Source: Aureliella sp046290675
Lineage (GTDB): Bacteria > Planctomycetota > Planctomycetia > Pirellulales > Pirellulaceae
Assembly (NCBI GenBank): GCA_046290675.1
Contig: JBKAHA010000004.1
Location: forward strand, 248,001 to 312,000
Direction: 5' to 3'
DNA: 64,000 nucleotides
Positions within the stretch are counted from its first letter, which is position 1. Every line of letters begins with the position of its first letter. This document shows positions 1-8,779 of the stretch, piece after piece. The notes under the pieces were generated by a model. It saw nothing but the letters and a program-made list of their open reading frames with translations. It had not been told where the DNA came from and made no database searches. The position numbers and the translations under genes were made by a program.

Positions 1-879
1 ATCGCCAACAGCGTCCCCCACAACGTTGATCGCATTGTAGTTGGCTCTAACTTCTGCTAGCGGCTGACCGATACGAATCAACGTGGGGGCAACGCTGAGC
101 TCAAGGCCTTCATCGACGAGTCGCGCATGGGCAATCAACTTGATTCGATATCCGAGTTCCTTAGCAAAGGCGAGGTCCTTTGGGTCGAGTGTGTCGATCC
201 CAGTCACGGGGATTTCGCTCCAACGAACACGAGCTCCAAAAGCCAAGTGGGCTAAGATCGCAAGTTTTTGTACGGAGTCGGTGCCGTCAACATCCATCGT
301 CGGATCGGCCTCTGCGAATCCAAGACGTTGGGCATCTGCAAGAGCCTCGCGATAAGTTCGACCTCGCTCGTCCATCTGGGAAACGATGTAGTTGCAGGTG
401 CCATTCAAGATGCCCTGCAGCGAGACGACCTGGTTCGCAGAAAAGCACTGTCCCACATTGGTAATGATCGGAACGCCTCCAGCGACGGCGGCTTCGAATG
501 CGATGCAACGTCCGAGCTCGCGGGCTTTGTCGAATAACTCGCCGCCGTGTTCGGCCAGGAGAGCCTTGTTTGCCGTGACGACGTCTTTGCCCGATTCGAG
601 AAGGCGATGCATGATCGATTTGGCCGGCTCAATACCACCAACCAATTGAGCAACAACCTTGATCTCCGGATCTTCGAGAACCTCGTTCAGATCCGTCGTT
701 AGGATGCCCTTGGGCAGTTCGCAATCTCGAGGTTTGCCAATATCCCGAACGACGGCCTTTTCTAACCAAAGGGTACGTCCAGCGTGTCGCGCAGTTCGGT
801 CGCCATGGTCTAGTAACAGTCTTGCAACTCCAGCACCAACGGTTCCAAGTCCGACAATCGCTACCTTCGTTTTTTCCAT
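1..879 (-). CDS. hom: Homoserine dehydrogenase, partial (C-terminus beyond left edge)
   Basis: Catalyses NAD(P)H-dependent reduction of aspartate semialdehyde to homoserine, the branch to threonine and methionine. The minus-strand frame is open from ATG at 879 to base 1 (293 residues), so the 3' end is outside the window. Seen: N-terminal Rossmann motif GLGTVG at residues 10-15, the VTANKALLAEHG segment near 101-112, the NGTCNYI family motif at 159-165, and the catalytic-region signature GFAEADPTMDVDGTD at 187-201 followed by Lys205. A C-terminal ACT domain is usual in the family but cannot be checked here. The start fits the family because the Rossmann motif begins ten residues in. No stop-containing reading frame exists inside the window. 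Confidence 0.95.
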   Translation of the reverse strand, partial: MEKTKVAIVGLGTVGAGVARLLLDHGDRTARHAGRTLWLEKAVVRDIGKPRDCELPKGILTTDLNEVLEDPEIKVVAQLVGGIEPAKSIMHRLLESGKDVVTANKALLAEHGGELFDKARELGRCIAFEAAVAGGVPIITNVGQCFSANQVVSLQGILNGTCNYIVSQMDERGRTYREALADAQRLGFAEADPTMDVDGTDSVQKLAILAHLAFGARVRWSEIPVTGIDTLDPKDLAFAKELGYRIKLIAHARLVDEGLELSVAPTLIRIGQPLAEVRANYNAINVVGDAVGD

Positions 880-957
880 TTTTGTGCAACCTTGCTACTT
901 TGCATTCAACGCCAGCTTGCAATCTCGAAAACGCCTGGCATGATGTTCCGCCAGAAT

Positions 958-1158
958 CTAACTATCGTCTTCCGAGTCCCGAATATTCTGCAATTCAAAC
1001 AATCTGCAAATTGACAATTGGGCTTCCTGGTCCGCGTCTAAGAAATCGTTGCAGAGCGATTCGAGCTGTCTGATGCTCTCCAGGCTTGTTTTCCTACGAA
1101 AAGGTACAGACGCAACGAATAACCGCTGCAAGGCCGCGGTAAACGATAGGGCAGACAT
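958..1158 (-). CDS. Possible small hypothetical protein (66 aa)
   Basis: Minus-strand open frame ending 78 bases before the homoserine dehydrogenase start, on the same strand. The C-terminal half is acidic and amphipathic, with a helix-like stretch rich in Leu and Glu. The frame is closed upstream by a TGA four codons before the ATG, so it is not the remnant of a longer gene with the same end. No family is recognised and no clear ribosome binding site is seen. It may be chance. Confidence 0.25.
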   Translation of the reverse strand: MSALSFTAALQRLFVASVPFRRKTSLESIRQLESLCNDFLDADQEAQLSICRLFELQNIRDSEDDS

Positions 1159-1327
1159 CGTATGCGATCAGAGCTCACTTTGACGAGCCGGATTCGCGCA
1201 GTGTGTGCAACATTCAGCGAAAACGAATCGACAAAGTTGCCATGCTGAATTGCAGATGTGGCAAGAGACATACCGGACAATGGAGGAGGCGCGGCCGGCA
1301 TCTGCTTGAGAATAGGAGCGGGAGGCG

Positions 1328-1489
1328 ATGGCGAGCGCTCTAAATCAAGGCGGGCGACCCGTGTTCGGGGCGTCTGGGCCGGCCGGAGGTGCTTGCTTCA
1401 ATGGAGCGGAACGCAATCGGATTGCCGGGGCTGCCACCTTCGGTGACGGTGGAGGAGCGGTGGGATTAGCCGTTCAGTCGCGAGCTTGA
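1328..1489 (+). CDS. Possible small Ala/Gly-rich protein (53 aa)
   Basis: A short frame beginning at ATG 1328 and ending with TGA at 1487-1489. It is preceded by AGGAG nine bases upstream of the ATG, a better ribosome binding site than most genes here have. The product would be Gly/Ala-rich with two Cys/Phe-containing stretches and no recognised domain. The underlying DNA is a GC-rich patch, so a frame of this length can arise by chance. Confidence 0.25.
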   Translation: MASALNQGGRPVFGASGPAGGACFNGAERNRIAGAATFGDGGGAVGLAVQSRA

Positions 1490-1520
1490 CGAGAAGTCGC
1501 AGTCCTCTAGGTGGCAGCCG

Positions 1521-3473
1521 CTATTTTTCCAATGCGTTGTTCTGGATGTCCCTGGTAACGCGGTAAATGTCAGATTGGCGGTTGGATAGTTCTTTCAGCT
1601 CACTGAGGATTTCAGCGTCACTCGCCTGTCCGACGACGTCGTCCGGATCTTGGAGCATCTTGGACATGCCATTGGTCCGTTTGTTGATTCGCTTCTGAAG
1701 AGTCAGTATGAGCCTGAGTTCGGCAAGTTGGTCAACGAGTGGTTGATCGCCTTGTTGGCCGCTTTGGCCTGGCCCTTGCTGTTGTTGTCGCTGCTGTTTC
1801 TTCGCTTCGTTTTCCTTCTGGACCTGAACTAAAGCGCCCACCATTTCTTCTAGGGCCGCCACGATTTCTTCCTCGAGCGAGACGGTAAATGGGTCAACTT
1901 TTCCGTCGGAAAGTCGTGTCGCAACTTTAGCGATGTCAGAATTCATTTGCTGAACGGCTTCAGGAAAAGCTGCGCTAGAACCTTCTTCTCGAAGCAAGAG
2001 CAGCGCTCGTTCGCCTTCAGCGAGAATCTTATTCTCTTCCTTCGCGAGTTTACTGGCTCGGATTTCTACTTGTCGATTGCCGCTTTCTCCGCCACCGATC
2101 TCAAGCAGTCGGTTGGTTTCATCGACGACACTGTTTTGTAGGTCGAGCATGCGTCGCAATCGATCTTCCAGAGAGGCTAAGGATCGTTCGATTTCTTCCT
2201 CGCGAAGCTGTCGAAGTATTTGCTCCAGTTCTTCGACAACAGCTCGTAGTTCTTCTTCTGCCTGCTCCTGCTTTTCAACTGCATTCTCTCGCTTTGCATT
2301 TTCCAAAGCTTCCTGCGCCTCACGCATGCGTTGTTTGGCATCTTGGTAGCGCTCTGCAGCTTTTTCGCTTGGCGACTTTGGCTTTTGACGCCCCGGGGAG
2401 GGCTGCTGTTCAGGTGAGCCGTTCTGTCGGCCTTGCTGAGGATTCTGAGGATCGCCCCCCTGCCCCTCCGAAGGTTGAGCTTGCTTGGCCGGCTCGCCTT
2501 GCTGCCCTTGTTCGGTCTTGGGTTCGCCGGAAGAATCGGAAGGCACCTGGGAGCTACCTTTGGACTCCTTTGACTCCGAATCATCTTTTCCTTCTGATGA
2601 CTCCTCTGTGGACTGGGACTCGTCACCTTGGTTCTCTGAGCTATCGTTCTCCGATTTCCCGGCGGCCTTATTTTCCTCGTCGTCCTTGTCGTCGGACTTC
2701 CGCGCGGACTGGTTTTTCTCAGCGTTATTTTGTGGTGAACCGTCGGCATCTTGATTTTTGGCGTCGGAGCTCTCCTCTGCCCCGAGGGCTGAGTTGGAAC
2801 CGTCATCAGACTCCTGAGCTTTTTGCTCTTCATCAGATTGCGGTGAAATCGATTCAGCTATTTCGCTGGCTTTCTCCAAGAGCTGCTTTTGGGCGTCGGC
2901 GGCCTGCTTCAGATCTTGTCCGCCTTCAGTTCGGCCACGCAATGATCCTTGCATTCGTAGGAGCCTGTTTGTTTCTTCGATCCAACGACGAACTTGCTCT
3001 CGTTCATTGCGGATACGCTTCTCCCGATCTTCGCTTTGGAGGAGTTTCAGCAAAGATTCAAGGCTGCTCAGACTGATCTTCTGGCGATCAATCGCGTCGG
3101 AAAGCTGATCACTGCCGAGATTGGAGGCTGCATCAGCGAGCAGGTTGGAAAGCTTCTGCTGTTTCCCGAGTTTTGCCGCCTGCTGAAGCAGGGCCGCCCG
3201 GGTTGGGTTATCTGCCGCTTCGATTTCTGAGAGTCTCAGGAGAAGCCGCTCCAAATTTTGAAAACGTTCTGCGACATCCTTCTGGCGGTTCGTGAGTTCC
3301 GGATTATTCGCCTCGGTAGCTTGTTGTTGCCCTTGGCCAAACAACGGAGCTGGGAACAGCCAGGCCCCAGCAAGTCCGGCAGCGACCATGATCATTGGCA
3401 CAAAGACCGTTCTCAGGGAACTCTCTACGTGCAGGCAGCGTGGTCGTGTATTGTGAAAACGGCTCATTGCCAT
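1521..3473 (-). CDS. Secreted Gln/Glu/Ser-rich coiled-coil protein, last gene of the moxR operon
   Basis: 650 residues. A basic N-terminus, a hydrophobic stretch (about residues 22-45) and an FGQG cleavage-like site suggest export. After it come helical, heptad-like segments, then an extremely hydrophilic Glu/Asp/Ser/Gln-rich low-complexity region (about 200-380), then more long coiled-coil segments rich in Glu, Arg, Leu and Gln, with a QQRQQQQGPGQSGQQG stretch near 570. No enzyme motif is visible. It begins 22 bases after the 801-aa membrane protein and is the sixth gene of the operon. Its composition resembles the Gln-rich C-terminal half of proteobacterial DUF4175 proteins (TIGR02302 type), with the three-helix half encoded by the gene before it. 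That relationship is my inference; the function is unknown. Confidence 0.85.
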   Translation of the reverse strand: MAMSRFHNTRPRCLHVESSLRTVFVPMIMVAAGLAGAWLFPAPLFGQGQQQATEANNPELTNRQKDVAERFQNLERLLLRLSEIEAADNPTRAALLQQAAKLGKQQKLSNLLADAASNLGSDQLSDAIDRQKISLSSLESLLKLLQSEDREKRIRNEREQVRRWIEETNRLLRMQGSLRGRTEGGQDLKQAADAQKQLLEKASEIAESISPQSDEEQKAQESDDGSNSALGAEESSDAKNQDADGSPQNNAEKNQSARKSDDKDDEENKAAGKSENDSSENQGDESQSTEESSEGKDDSESKESKGSSQVPSDSSGEPKTEQGQQGEPAKQAQPSEGQGGDPQNPQQGRQNGSPEQQPSPGRQKPKSPSEKAAERYQDAKQRMREAQEALENAKRENAVEKQEQAEEELRAVVEELEQILRQLREEEIERSLASLEDRLRRMLDLQNSVVDETNRLLEIGGGESGNRQVEIRASKLAKEENKILAEGERALLLLREEGSSAAFPEAVQQMNSDIAKVATRLSDGKVDPFTVSLEEEIVAALEEMVGALVQVQKENEAKKQQRQQQQGPGQSGQQGDQPLVDQLAELRLILTLQKRINKRTNGMSKMLQDPDDVVGQASDAEILSELKELSNRQSDIYRVTRDIQNNALEK

Positions 3474-3495
3474 ACTCTCTGGATTGGTGCTGAGG

Positions 3496-5901
3496 CTACT
3501 TCAGCAAGTCGAGAATCCGATTCTTCTGTGTTTTCTCTGTTTCTTCGAGCAACTCCTGCTGGTCTTCGAGCAGCCCTCGAACGAGATCGACGATTTCATT
3601 AAATGTTTCTATCTCGAGCATGTTCTGCTTGATTTCCTCTAGCTTCCCTAGAACCACTTGCAGTTGTCCTTTAGCGGTCGCGGCGGCCTGAGGATTTTCC
3701 ATCGTCTGGGCGGTGTTTCGCACTTCGTACAACCGGCTCAGGAGATCCGTATATTCGTTGTTGAGCAGCTCCGATAATGGCTGGTGCACTTTTGTCTGCA
3801 AACGTTCTTGGCGGTCGTAGCTGTCAATCCGATTGTTCTCTAGCTGCATTTTCAGATCAAGGATTTTGGCGGCAACGCCCGCAAGTTCCTGTTCGGATTT
3901 GTCACCCTGCAAAACGCCTTGCTGCGAACGCAGCGTTCGCATGCGTTGTGCTCGCTCCACCTCCTCGTCATCTTGAGCCCGGGTGGGACTAAGCTTGGCG
4001 ACCAATTTTTGCGTTGTCGTAGTTTGACGGTGAAGGGACATCAAAGATGTTGTTTGTTGAACGATCGGTTGGGTGAGAAGCTGAAGTGTATCTTCGAGTT
4101 GATTCAGTTCGTTGATGATCTGCTCAAATCGCTGCCGCAGTTCTAGTTCTTGTCGGTCTAGGAGAACCAATAGTTCATCTTCGGTGACGATGCTCAATTG
4201 TTTAGCTTGTCCTTGCCCTTCGTGAGACTCGTCGCCCAGGTCGAAATAGTCTGCTGCCGTGACTACGATGCCCAGGGTGTCGCCGGCTTGAAGTTTTAAA
4301 CGTCCCGCCTCTGCTAGGCTTGCCAAATCGACTTCAGCCGTGAAATCTGTGTCGTCAGGTATTTCGATTGGTTGGCGAATCATCGTGGCGGCATCGTTAA
4401 CGTTGGTAGTCGCCAGTTCGACCTCCATGCGCGCAAGTCCGTGGTCGTCCGTTACTGTGCCCGTGATAGGGAGCAGTGCGTTCGCCGTAACTGCATTGCC
4501 AATTCCCACCAACTTCGATTCTAATTCTGGAACAAGATCTTTCTGAATGGCCAAAATGTATGTTGCGACTTCGTCCGGTGGCACACCGCCTTCACCGATA
4601 GGACGCAATTCGAGGACGGCGGCTTCTCGTAAAGCTCCTACCCCCAATTCGATTGCATTCCCGTTGCATTGGATTCGACGAACTGTTTCCGAGCCCGTCT
4701 CGTCTGGAGAGCTCGTGGAAATTTGGTAATCGAGAGTCTCAAGGGGGGTGTTGGCGGAACCAAGGACAGTAACGTCGGTTCCTTCCGGGATCTTCAATCC
4801 AGTTCGGAATGGAACCGTTTCGGTTCTAGCTCTGGTCAGAGAGGCCATCAGGTAACGTGGGTACGTGAGCTTCAGGCTTAAGTCCGTAAGCAGTGTCGGT
4901 GTGACGGCATTGATTTTCAAATCCGCAAGACGAGCATCGAGCCCCAGCACGCTCAATTCGAGATCACTGCTGAGGCCATCGAGCGGTGGACCGTCAAGAA
5001 TGAACGGTTGCCAGCCGTACTCGACGGTACCGATTCGGCGCATGTTCGAACGACCGCTGTAGCCCGAGCTGTCGGAGTAGAACACGGTACAAACTTCAGG
5101 TACCTGCTTGCCGTCCGAATTGGCGGCTACCTGAAGGACGACGTCGGCTCCCGTCGGAAGCTGAATCATTCCGTCTTGGAAAGGAAGTAGTTGCCGGTCG
5201 GTGGCTACTTGTCCCGTGAACGCCGGGAGTTGGATGTAAACGCCGTCGGCCCTCAGTTCAGCGACTCGGGGCCATGGCTCATCAGATCGCAGCAAAAAAC
5301 GACTGGTCCAATGCGAAAACCAATCTGGCATCAGCAACGCAAAAACGACTGTCGCAAGTACGGACAATCCGGATGCCCAGCCAGCTACGTTTAGTGGTGT
5401 CCAGTCGAACAGCTTCTTTGCGTCAATGGAATCCGCTCTTCCCGAAAGAGAAGAGACCATCCGCCCCAAGAGCTGCTTGTGAACAGCCGGATTCGAGACA
5501 GAATTAAACTCTTCGTTGAGCTGGTGGTGGTCATGCAGCTCTACTGCTGTCACCAATTCGTTTTCCAATTCAGGGTGATGCTTTTCAATCAACAACGCGA
5601 TCGAGCGATCTTGGATGCGGGCGAACCAGCGTGGGATGAGCCAACCAAGTAGTCCCCACAGCAGCGTCACCCCAAGGGCGATCAAGATGGACTGGCGTAT
5701 CCATCGTGGCGTCTCGCTTCCGCCGAAGGTGACAGGCAGGTAATCAACCAGCCCGCCCAACCAGAAGACGACCAGAACCAGACTGATGAAGGAGAATAGA
5801 GATTGCAGCATTACGTACCGGCGCAGAATTGCTCGAACTTCAGCGAGTTTCGCTGAAATCGCCTTTGGCAACGCGATGTCGGTATGTCCTATCTGGCTCA
5901 T
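3496..5901 (-). CDS. Three-helix membrane protein with periplasmic and coiled-coil domains (DUF4175-like)
   Basis: 801 residues. Two transmembrane helices lie at about residues 32-55 and 67-88 and a third near 170-192, a topology typical of DUF4175-type proteins in moxR/bat clusters. The long middle (about 200-570) looks beta-rich and extracytoplasmic. The C-terminal 230 residues are predicted coiled coil, rich in Glu, Leu and Gln, ending in EKTQKNRILDLLK. No catalytic motif is recognised. It sits 67 bases downstream of the VWA/amidotransferase-like gene and 22 bases upstream of the coiled-coil secreted protein, so it is almost certainly co-transcribed with both. A structural partner of the VWA proteins in the envelope is the best guess. 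Confidence 0.85.
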   Translation of the reverse strand: MSQIGHTDIALPKAISAKLAEVRAILRRYVMLQSLFSFISLVLVVFWLGGLVDYLPVTFGGSETPRWIRQSILIALGVTLLWGLLGWLIPRWFARIQDRSIALLIEKHHPELENELVTAVELHDHHQLNEEFNSVSNPAVHKQLLGRMVSSLSGRADSIDAKKLFDWTPLNVAGWASGLSVLATVVFALLMPDWFSHWTSRFLLRSDEPWPRVAELRADGVYIQLPAFTGQVATDRQLLPFQDGMIQLPTGADVVLQVAANSDGKQVPEVCTVFYSDSSGYSGRSNMRRIGTVEYGWQPFILDGPPLDGLSSDLELSVLGLDARLADLKINAVTPTLLTDLSLKLTYPRYLMASLTRARTETVPFRTGLKIPEGTDVTVLGSANTPLETLDYQISTSSPDETGSETVRRIQCNGNAIELGVGALREAAVLELRPIGEGGVPPDEVATYILAIQKDLVPELESKLVGIGNAVTANALLPITGTVTDDHGLARMEVELATTNVNDAATMIRQPIEIPDDTDFTAEVDLASLAEAGRLKLQAGDTLGIVVTAADYFDLGDESHEGQGQAKQLSIVTEDELLVLLDRQELELRQRFEQIINELNQLEDTLQLLTQPIVQQTTSLMSLHRQTTTTQKLVAKLSPTRAQDDEEVERAQRMRTLRSQQGVLQGDKSEQELAGVAAKILDLKMQLENNRIDSYDRQERLQTKVHQPLSELLNNEYTDLLSRLYEVRNTAQTMENPQAAATAKGQLQVVLGKLEEIKQNMLEIETFNEIVDLVRGLLEDQQELLEETEKTQKNRILDLLK

Positions 5902-5968
5902 TGAAATGTCGATTCCCTATCGTCGCGACTTTCGGCAGTGGATCCTAGAACCACCTAACAAGGTCACG

Positions 5969-8779
5969 TTACGCGAGGCGGTGAAGGCGTCGAGTCAACC
6001 ATTCCATCGTAAGGCAGCAAGCAATCCAAATCATTAGCCAGCCGTGCCAGCGTAGCTGAAATTCTTGGTCATTCGTCCCGGGGAGATACGCGACTTGATC
6101 TTGGGGTAGCAGTAAGCTGGGAAGGTCTGTTGCGGCTTCGGACGAATCTTCATTAGTGGGTCCTAGTGTTGTAACGGAGTCGACTCCGATCCAGTATTTA
6201 CCGCCGGATTCGACAGCTAGCTGTCGCAGCAAGACGTCGTCGCGCTCCGCACGCTGCATTTCCAATGCCGGCACCTTCGCCGTTACTGTCGTGCTCAGAA
6301 TCTCGTCCGATGCTAGGCCGCCTAACTGCAATTGGGCGGTGTACTCTCCAGCTCGCAGAATTGGAAACTGCCCTGTGTAGACACCTGGTTGAGATCCATC
6401 GGCGAGCGGTCGTAGGACGATTGGTGTGTTCATGCCCTGAGGGTCAATTAGTCTGGCAACGACCTCCGATTGAACGAGTGGTTCAAATCGCTCGTCTTTG
6501 AGGACCGCTCGCAGCTGAATCTGGTCTCCGAGAAGTGCCTTTTCACGATCGACGAGTAAAACACCGCGGTCCGAGTCGAGAAGAAGTCGGCCTTGAGACG
6601 CCCAACGCGCGAGCTTCGTGTACAGACGGTCAAAGTACTCGTCTCCCATTCCACGGATTCGCCACAGTTCACTGCCTCCGATGAAGACACTTCGGCCAGC
6701 ACCGTAGTATTGGCTCGCCAGGTAAATCGGAGGCTGCCCGTCGCTGGCTGCGGAAGGGTCTGAGAAGGTCAGTAGTGCTTTGGCAGCAGGTTTGAGCTCA
6801 AAAGCGGAATAATAGCTGTAGATACCTTCGAAGTCCCCCCACAGATTTAAGCTGGACGTGACTTCATCCGTAACCCAAAGAAATTCAGCCACTTGGCCGT
6901 CTGGGGTCACGTTGAGCGGCCAAGCTGTCTCACCTTCAATCCGTCCAGTCGCCGTCAACGCACTGCCTCGACGGTTTAGTACGACCGGCGAAAGGGAGAT
7001 GAGAGAATCCGCTTTTGCTCGATTTGCCGAACGCGCGAGCCACTTTGGCATTTCGACGCTACCCGCGATCATGACGAAACCCCCAGCTTGTTCGGCGACC
7101 CAGCGCTCGAGTGCTTGGACGCCGGACTCGGGGATATCGGTCCAGTCGGCGTCGAAAGCGAACACACAGTCGTATTCGGAGAGCTCCCGAAGGCTGGTCG
7201 GGAATTCATCGAGCAACAATTGGGCTTCTTGCGAAGACTGAGGCGATCCCGACTGGAGAAAGACATGAGATTCGACATCTCTGTCGCGGTAGAAGAGATT
7301 TCGAACAAATTGATACTCGCGTGAGGGGCCACCGGCCAGCACCAAAATGCGATTCTTGCGTTCGATGACATCGACACTAGCTGATTTGACGTTGTCCTCT
7401 GTTCGCAACTCACCTGAGACGGGAACGACTCTTGCCGCGTATTTCCAAGTTCCGATTGCCTTGGGAGATAACTGGAAATCAATTTGAGCCACGCTGCCAT
7501 CTTCTGGCAGATCGATTTCCTGTTCATCTTCGATTTGGAGCTGTGACTCGTCCTGACCCTCCGAGCCAGAAAGAATCTGTACCGATACCGTTTTGCCGGC
7601 GAATCCACTGCCCGCGATAAGGGCTTTTACGCTAAAGCGATCGCCGGGATAAAGCCGTTTGGGAACATCCACTTCGACCAGCTCGAGGTTCTTCTGCTGG
7701 GCTGCGGATCCGATTCCGACGGTGAAGATTGGGATTCGCTCGGCTTGTGCTAGAGGCAGCACGTCTCTCGCTGAAAGGCCCGCGTTACCTCGTCCGTCTG
7801 TTAGCAGTACGATACCAGCCAAAGGGTAGCTAGCTTCTCTTTGCAGAACGGATTTCAATGCGTCGCCCAGGCGACTTTGGCTGCCACGCGGCGCCAGCTC
7901 GTTTGCCCAGTTGATTTCTTTGGTTGCGTCCTCCTCCGCTTCGGCAGGTGCGGTTTCGCCGACATCCCCAAGCTGACCGGTACGAATTTCGGTCAAAGTA
8001 AACTCGGTTGCAGGCACAATGGCGTAGCCGCCAAATGCGAGTGCCAGCAGCATTAAAGCTACGCCGAAAGCGAGAAGCCAGCTGCCTCCATACCAGTCTT
8101 TGTATCCAAGGATTTGAGCGAATAACGCGACGATCCAAAACGCAGCGCCAACCGCGAGGGTACTTAGAACGGCGACGGACCAAGACCGTAGGTTCGACAA
8201 CTCGATAAGCCCTGGCGATTCAGCCTCGGAAGCATCGGAATTGTTCGAGCCAGCCTCAGTTCCCAGCTTGGGCGCGGAGTAGACCAAGCTTGGCCGTGCT
8301 TGCTCGTCAAAACGATAGACATTCACCTCGTGTTTCTGACGTATTGTCTCCCAAACTTGATTCGCCGCAAAGAAACGCTCCGTTTCCGCCGAACGTGATA
8401 TCTCACTTTCGATGCCAGATTCGAATGGCGTTCCGGGAAGAGACATACTCATCGAGCTGTCGATCAGCACGGCGATGCGCGAGTCTCGTACGATGCGTTG
8501 TTCGGAGCTTTTCTCCAATTGGAGAAAGAATAGGAGCAAGCCCAAGAAGACGCCTAGCCGGCAGGCGGTCAGTGCCCAACCGGTAGGTCGCATGCTCTCG
8601 ACGGTATCTTTTCGGTACCAGTAAAAAATGTATGCCACGATCGCAACGCAGGTGACAATCAGGCCCGCCCAGTGCCACCATTCCGTCAACTGCTTGAGGC
8701 GAAGCCACTCGTAGATGACCCGGGTCTGCCCGAGACAAGGTTGCCCCAGACAAGTTAGCGCTTGCAAGCTTCCGCTCAT
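5969..8779 (-). CDS. Membrane protein with VWA-type and glutamine amidotransferase-like regions
   Basis: 936 residues. Two N-terminal helices (about 38-56 and 67-88) are followed by a VWA MIDAS-like motif VLIDSSMSMS near residue 105. Two further hydrophobic segments follow near 195-225 and 232-255. A second VWA-like strand pattern, VLLTDGRGNAG, occurs near 325. From about residue 470 a segment beginning ILVLAGGPSREYQF resembles the class I glutamine amidotransferase-like fold found in planctomycete Bat-like proteins. A C-terminal helix lies near 910-930. The start overlaps the previous gene's stop by four bases (ATGA at 8776-8779), so translation is probably coupled. It likely acts in the MoxR/VWA envelope complex; metal binding and partner are inferred. 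Confidence 0.88.
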   Translation of the reverse strand: MSGSLQALTCLGQPCLGQTRVIYEWLRLKQLTEWWHWAGLIVTCVAIVAYIFYWYRKDTVESMRPTGWALTACRLGVFLGLLLFFLQLEKSSEQRIVRDSRIAVLIDSSMSMSLPGTPFESGIESEISRSAETERFFAANQVWETIRQKHEVNVYRFDEQARPSLVYSAPKLGTEAGSNNSDASEAESPGLIELSNLRSWSVAVLSTLAVGAAFWIVALFAQILGYKDWYGGSWLLAFGVALMLLALAFGGYAIVPATEFTLTEIRTGQLGDVGETAPAEAEEDATKEINWANELAPRGSQSRLGDALKSVLQREASYPLAGIVLLTDGRGNAGLSARDVLPLAQAERIPIFTVGIGSAAQQKNLELVEVDVPKRLYPGDRFSVKALIAGSGFAGKTVSVQILSGSEGQDESQLQIEDEQEIDLPEDGSVAQIDFQLSPKAIGTWKYAARVVPVSGELRTEDNVKSASVDVIERKNRILVLAGGPSREYQFVRNLFYRDRDVESHVFLQSGSPQSSQEAQLLLDEFPTSLRELSEYDCVFAFDADWTDIPESGVQALERWVAEQAGGFVMIAGSVEMPKWLARSANRAKADSLISLSPVVLNRRGSALTATGRIEGETAWPLNVTPDGQVAEFLWVTDEVTSSLNLWGDFEGIYSYYSAFELKPAAKALLTFSDPSAASDGQPPIYLASQYYGAGRSVFIGGSELWRIRGMGDEYFDRLYTKLARWASQGRLLLDSDRGVLLVDREKALLGDQIQLRAVLKDERFEPLVQSEVVARLIDPQGMNTPIVLRPLADGSQPGVYTGQFPILRAGEYTAQLQLGGLASDEILSTTVTAKVPALEMQRAERDDVLLRQLAVESGGKYWIGVDSVTTLGPTNEDSSEAATDLPSLLLPQDQVAYLPGTNDQEFQLRWHGWLMIWIACCLTMEWLTRRLHRLA

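Larger units (their letters stand above)
880..1520. other. Intergenic region with only doubtful small ORFs
   Basis: Between the homoserine dehydrogenase start and the end of the moxR operon. Apart from the two doubtful small frames listed separately, it holds a GC-rich patch around 1340-1470 with short hairpins (CACC-TTC-GGTG near 1436). No tRNA or strong terminator was recognised. Confidence 0.5.

Noticed and set aside
2177..2833. 218-aa basic minus-strand ORF inside the 650-aa gene
   Set aside because: It lies in another frame of the Glu/Ser-rich region; low-complexity DNA keeps alternative frames open.
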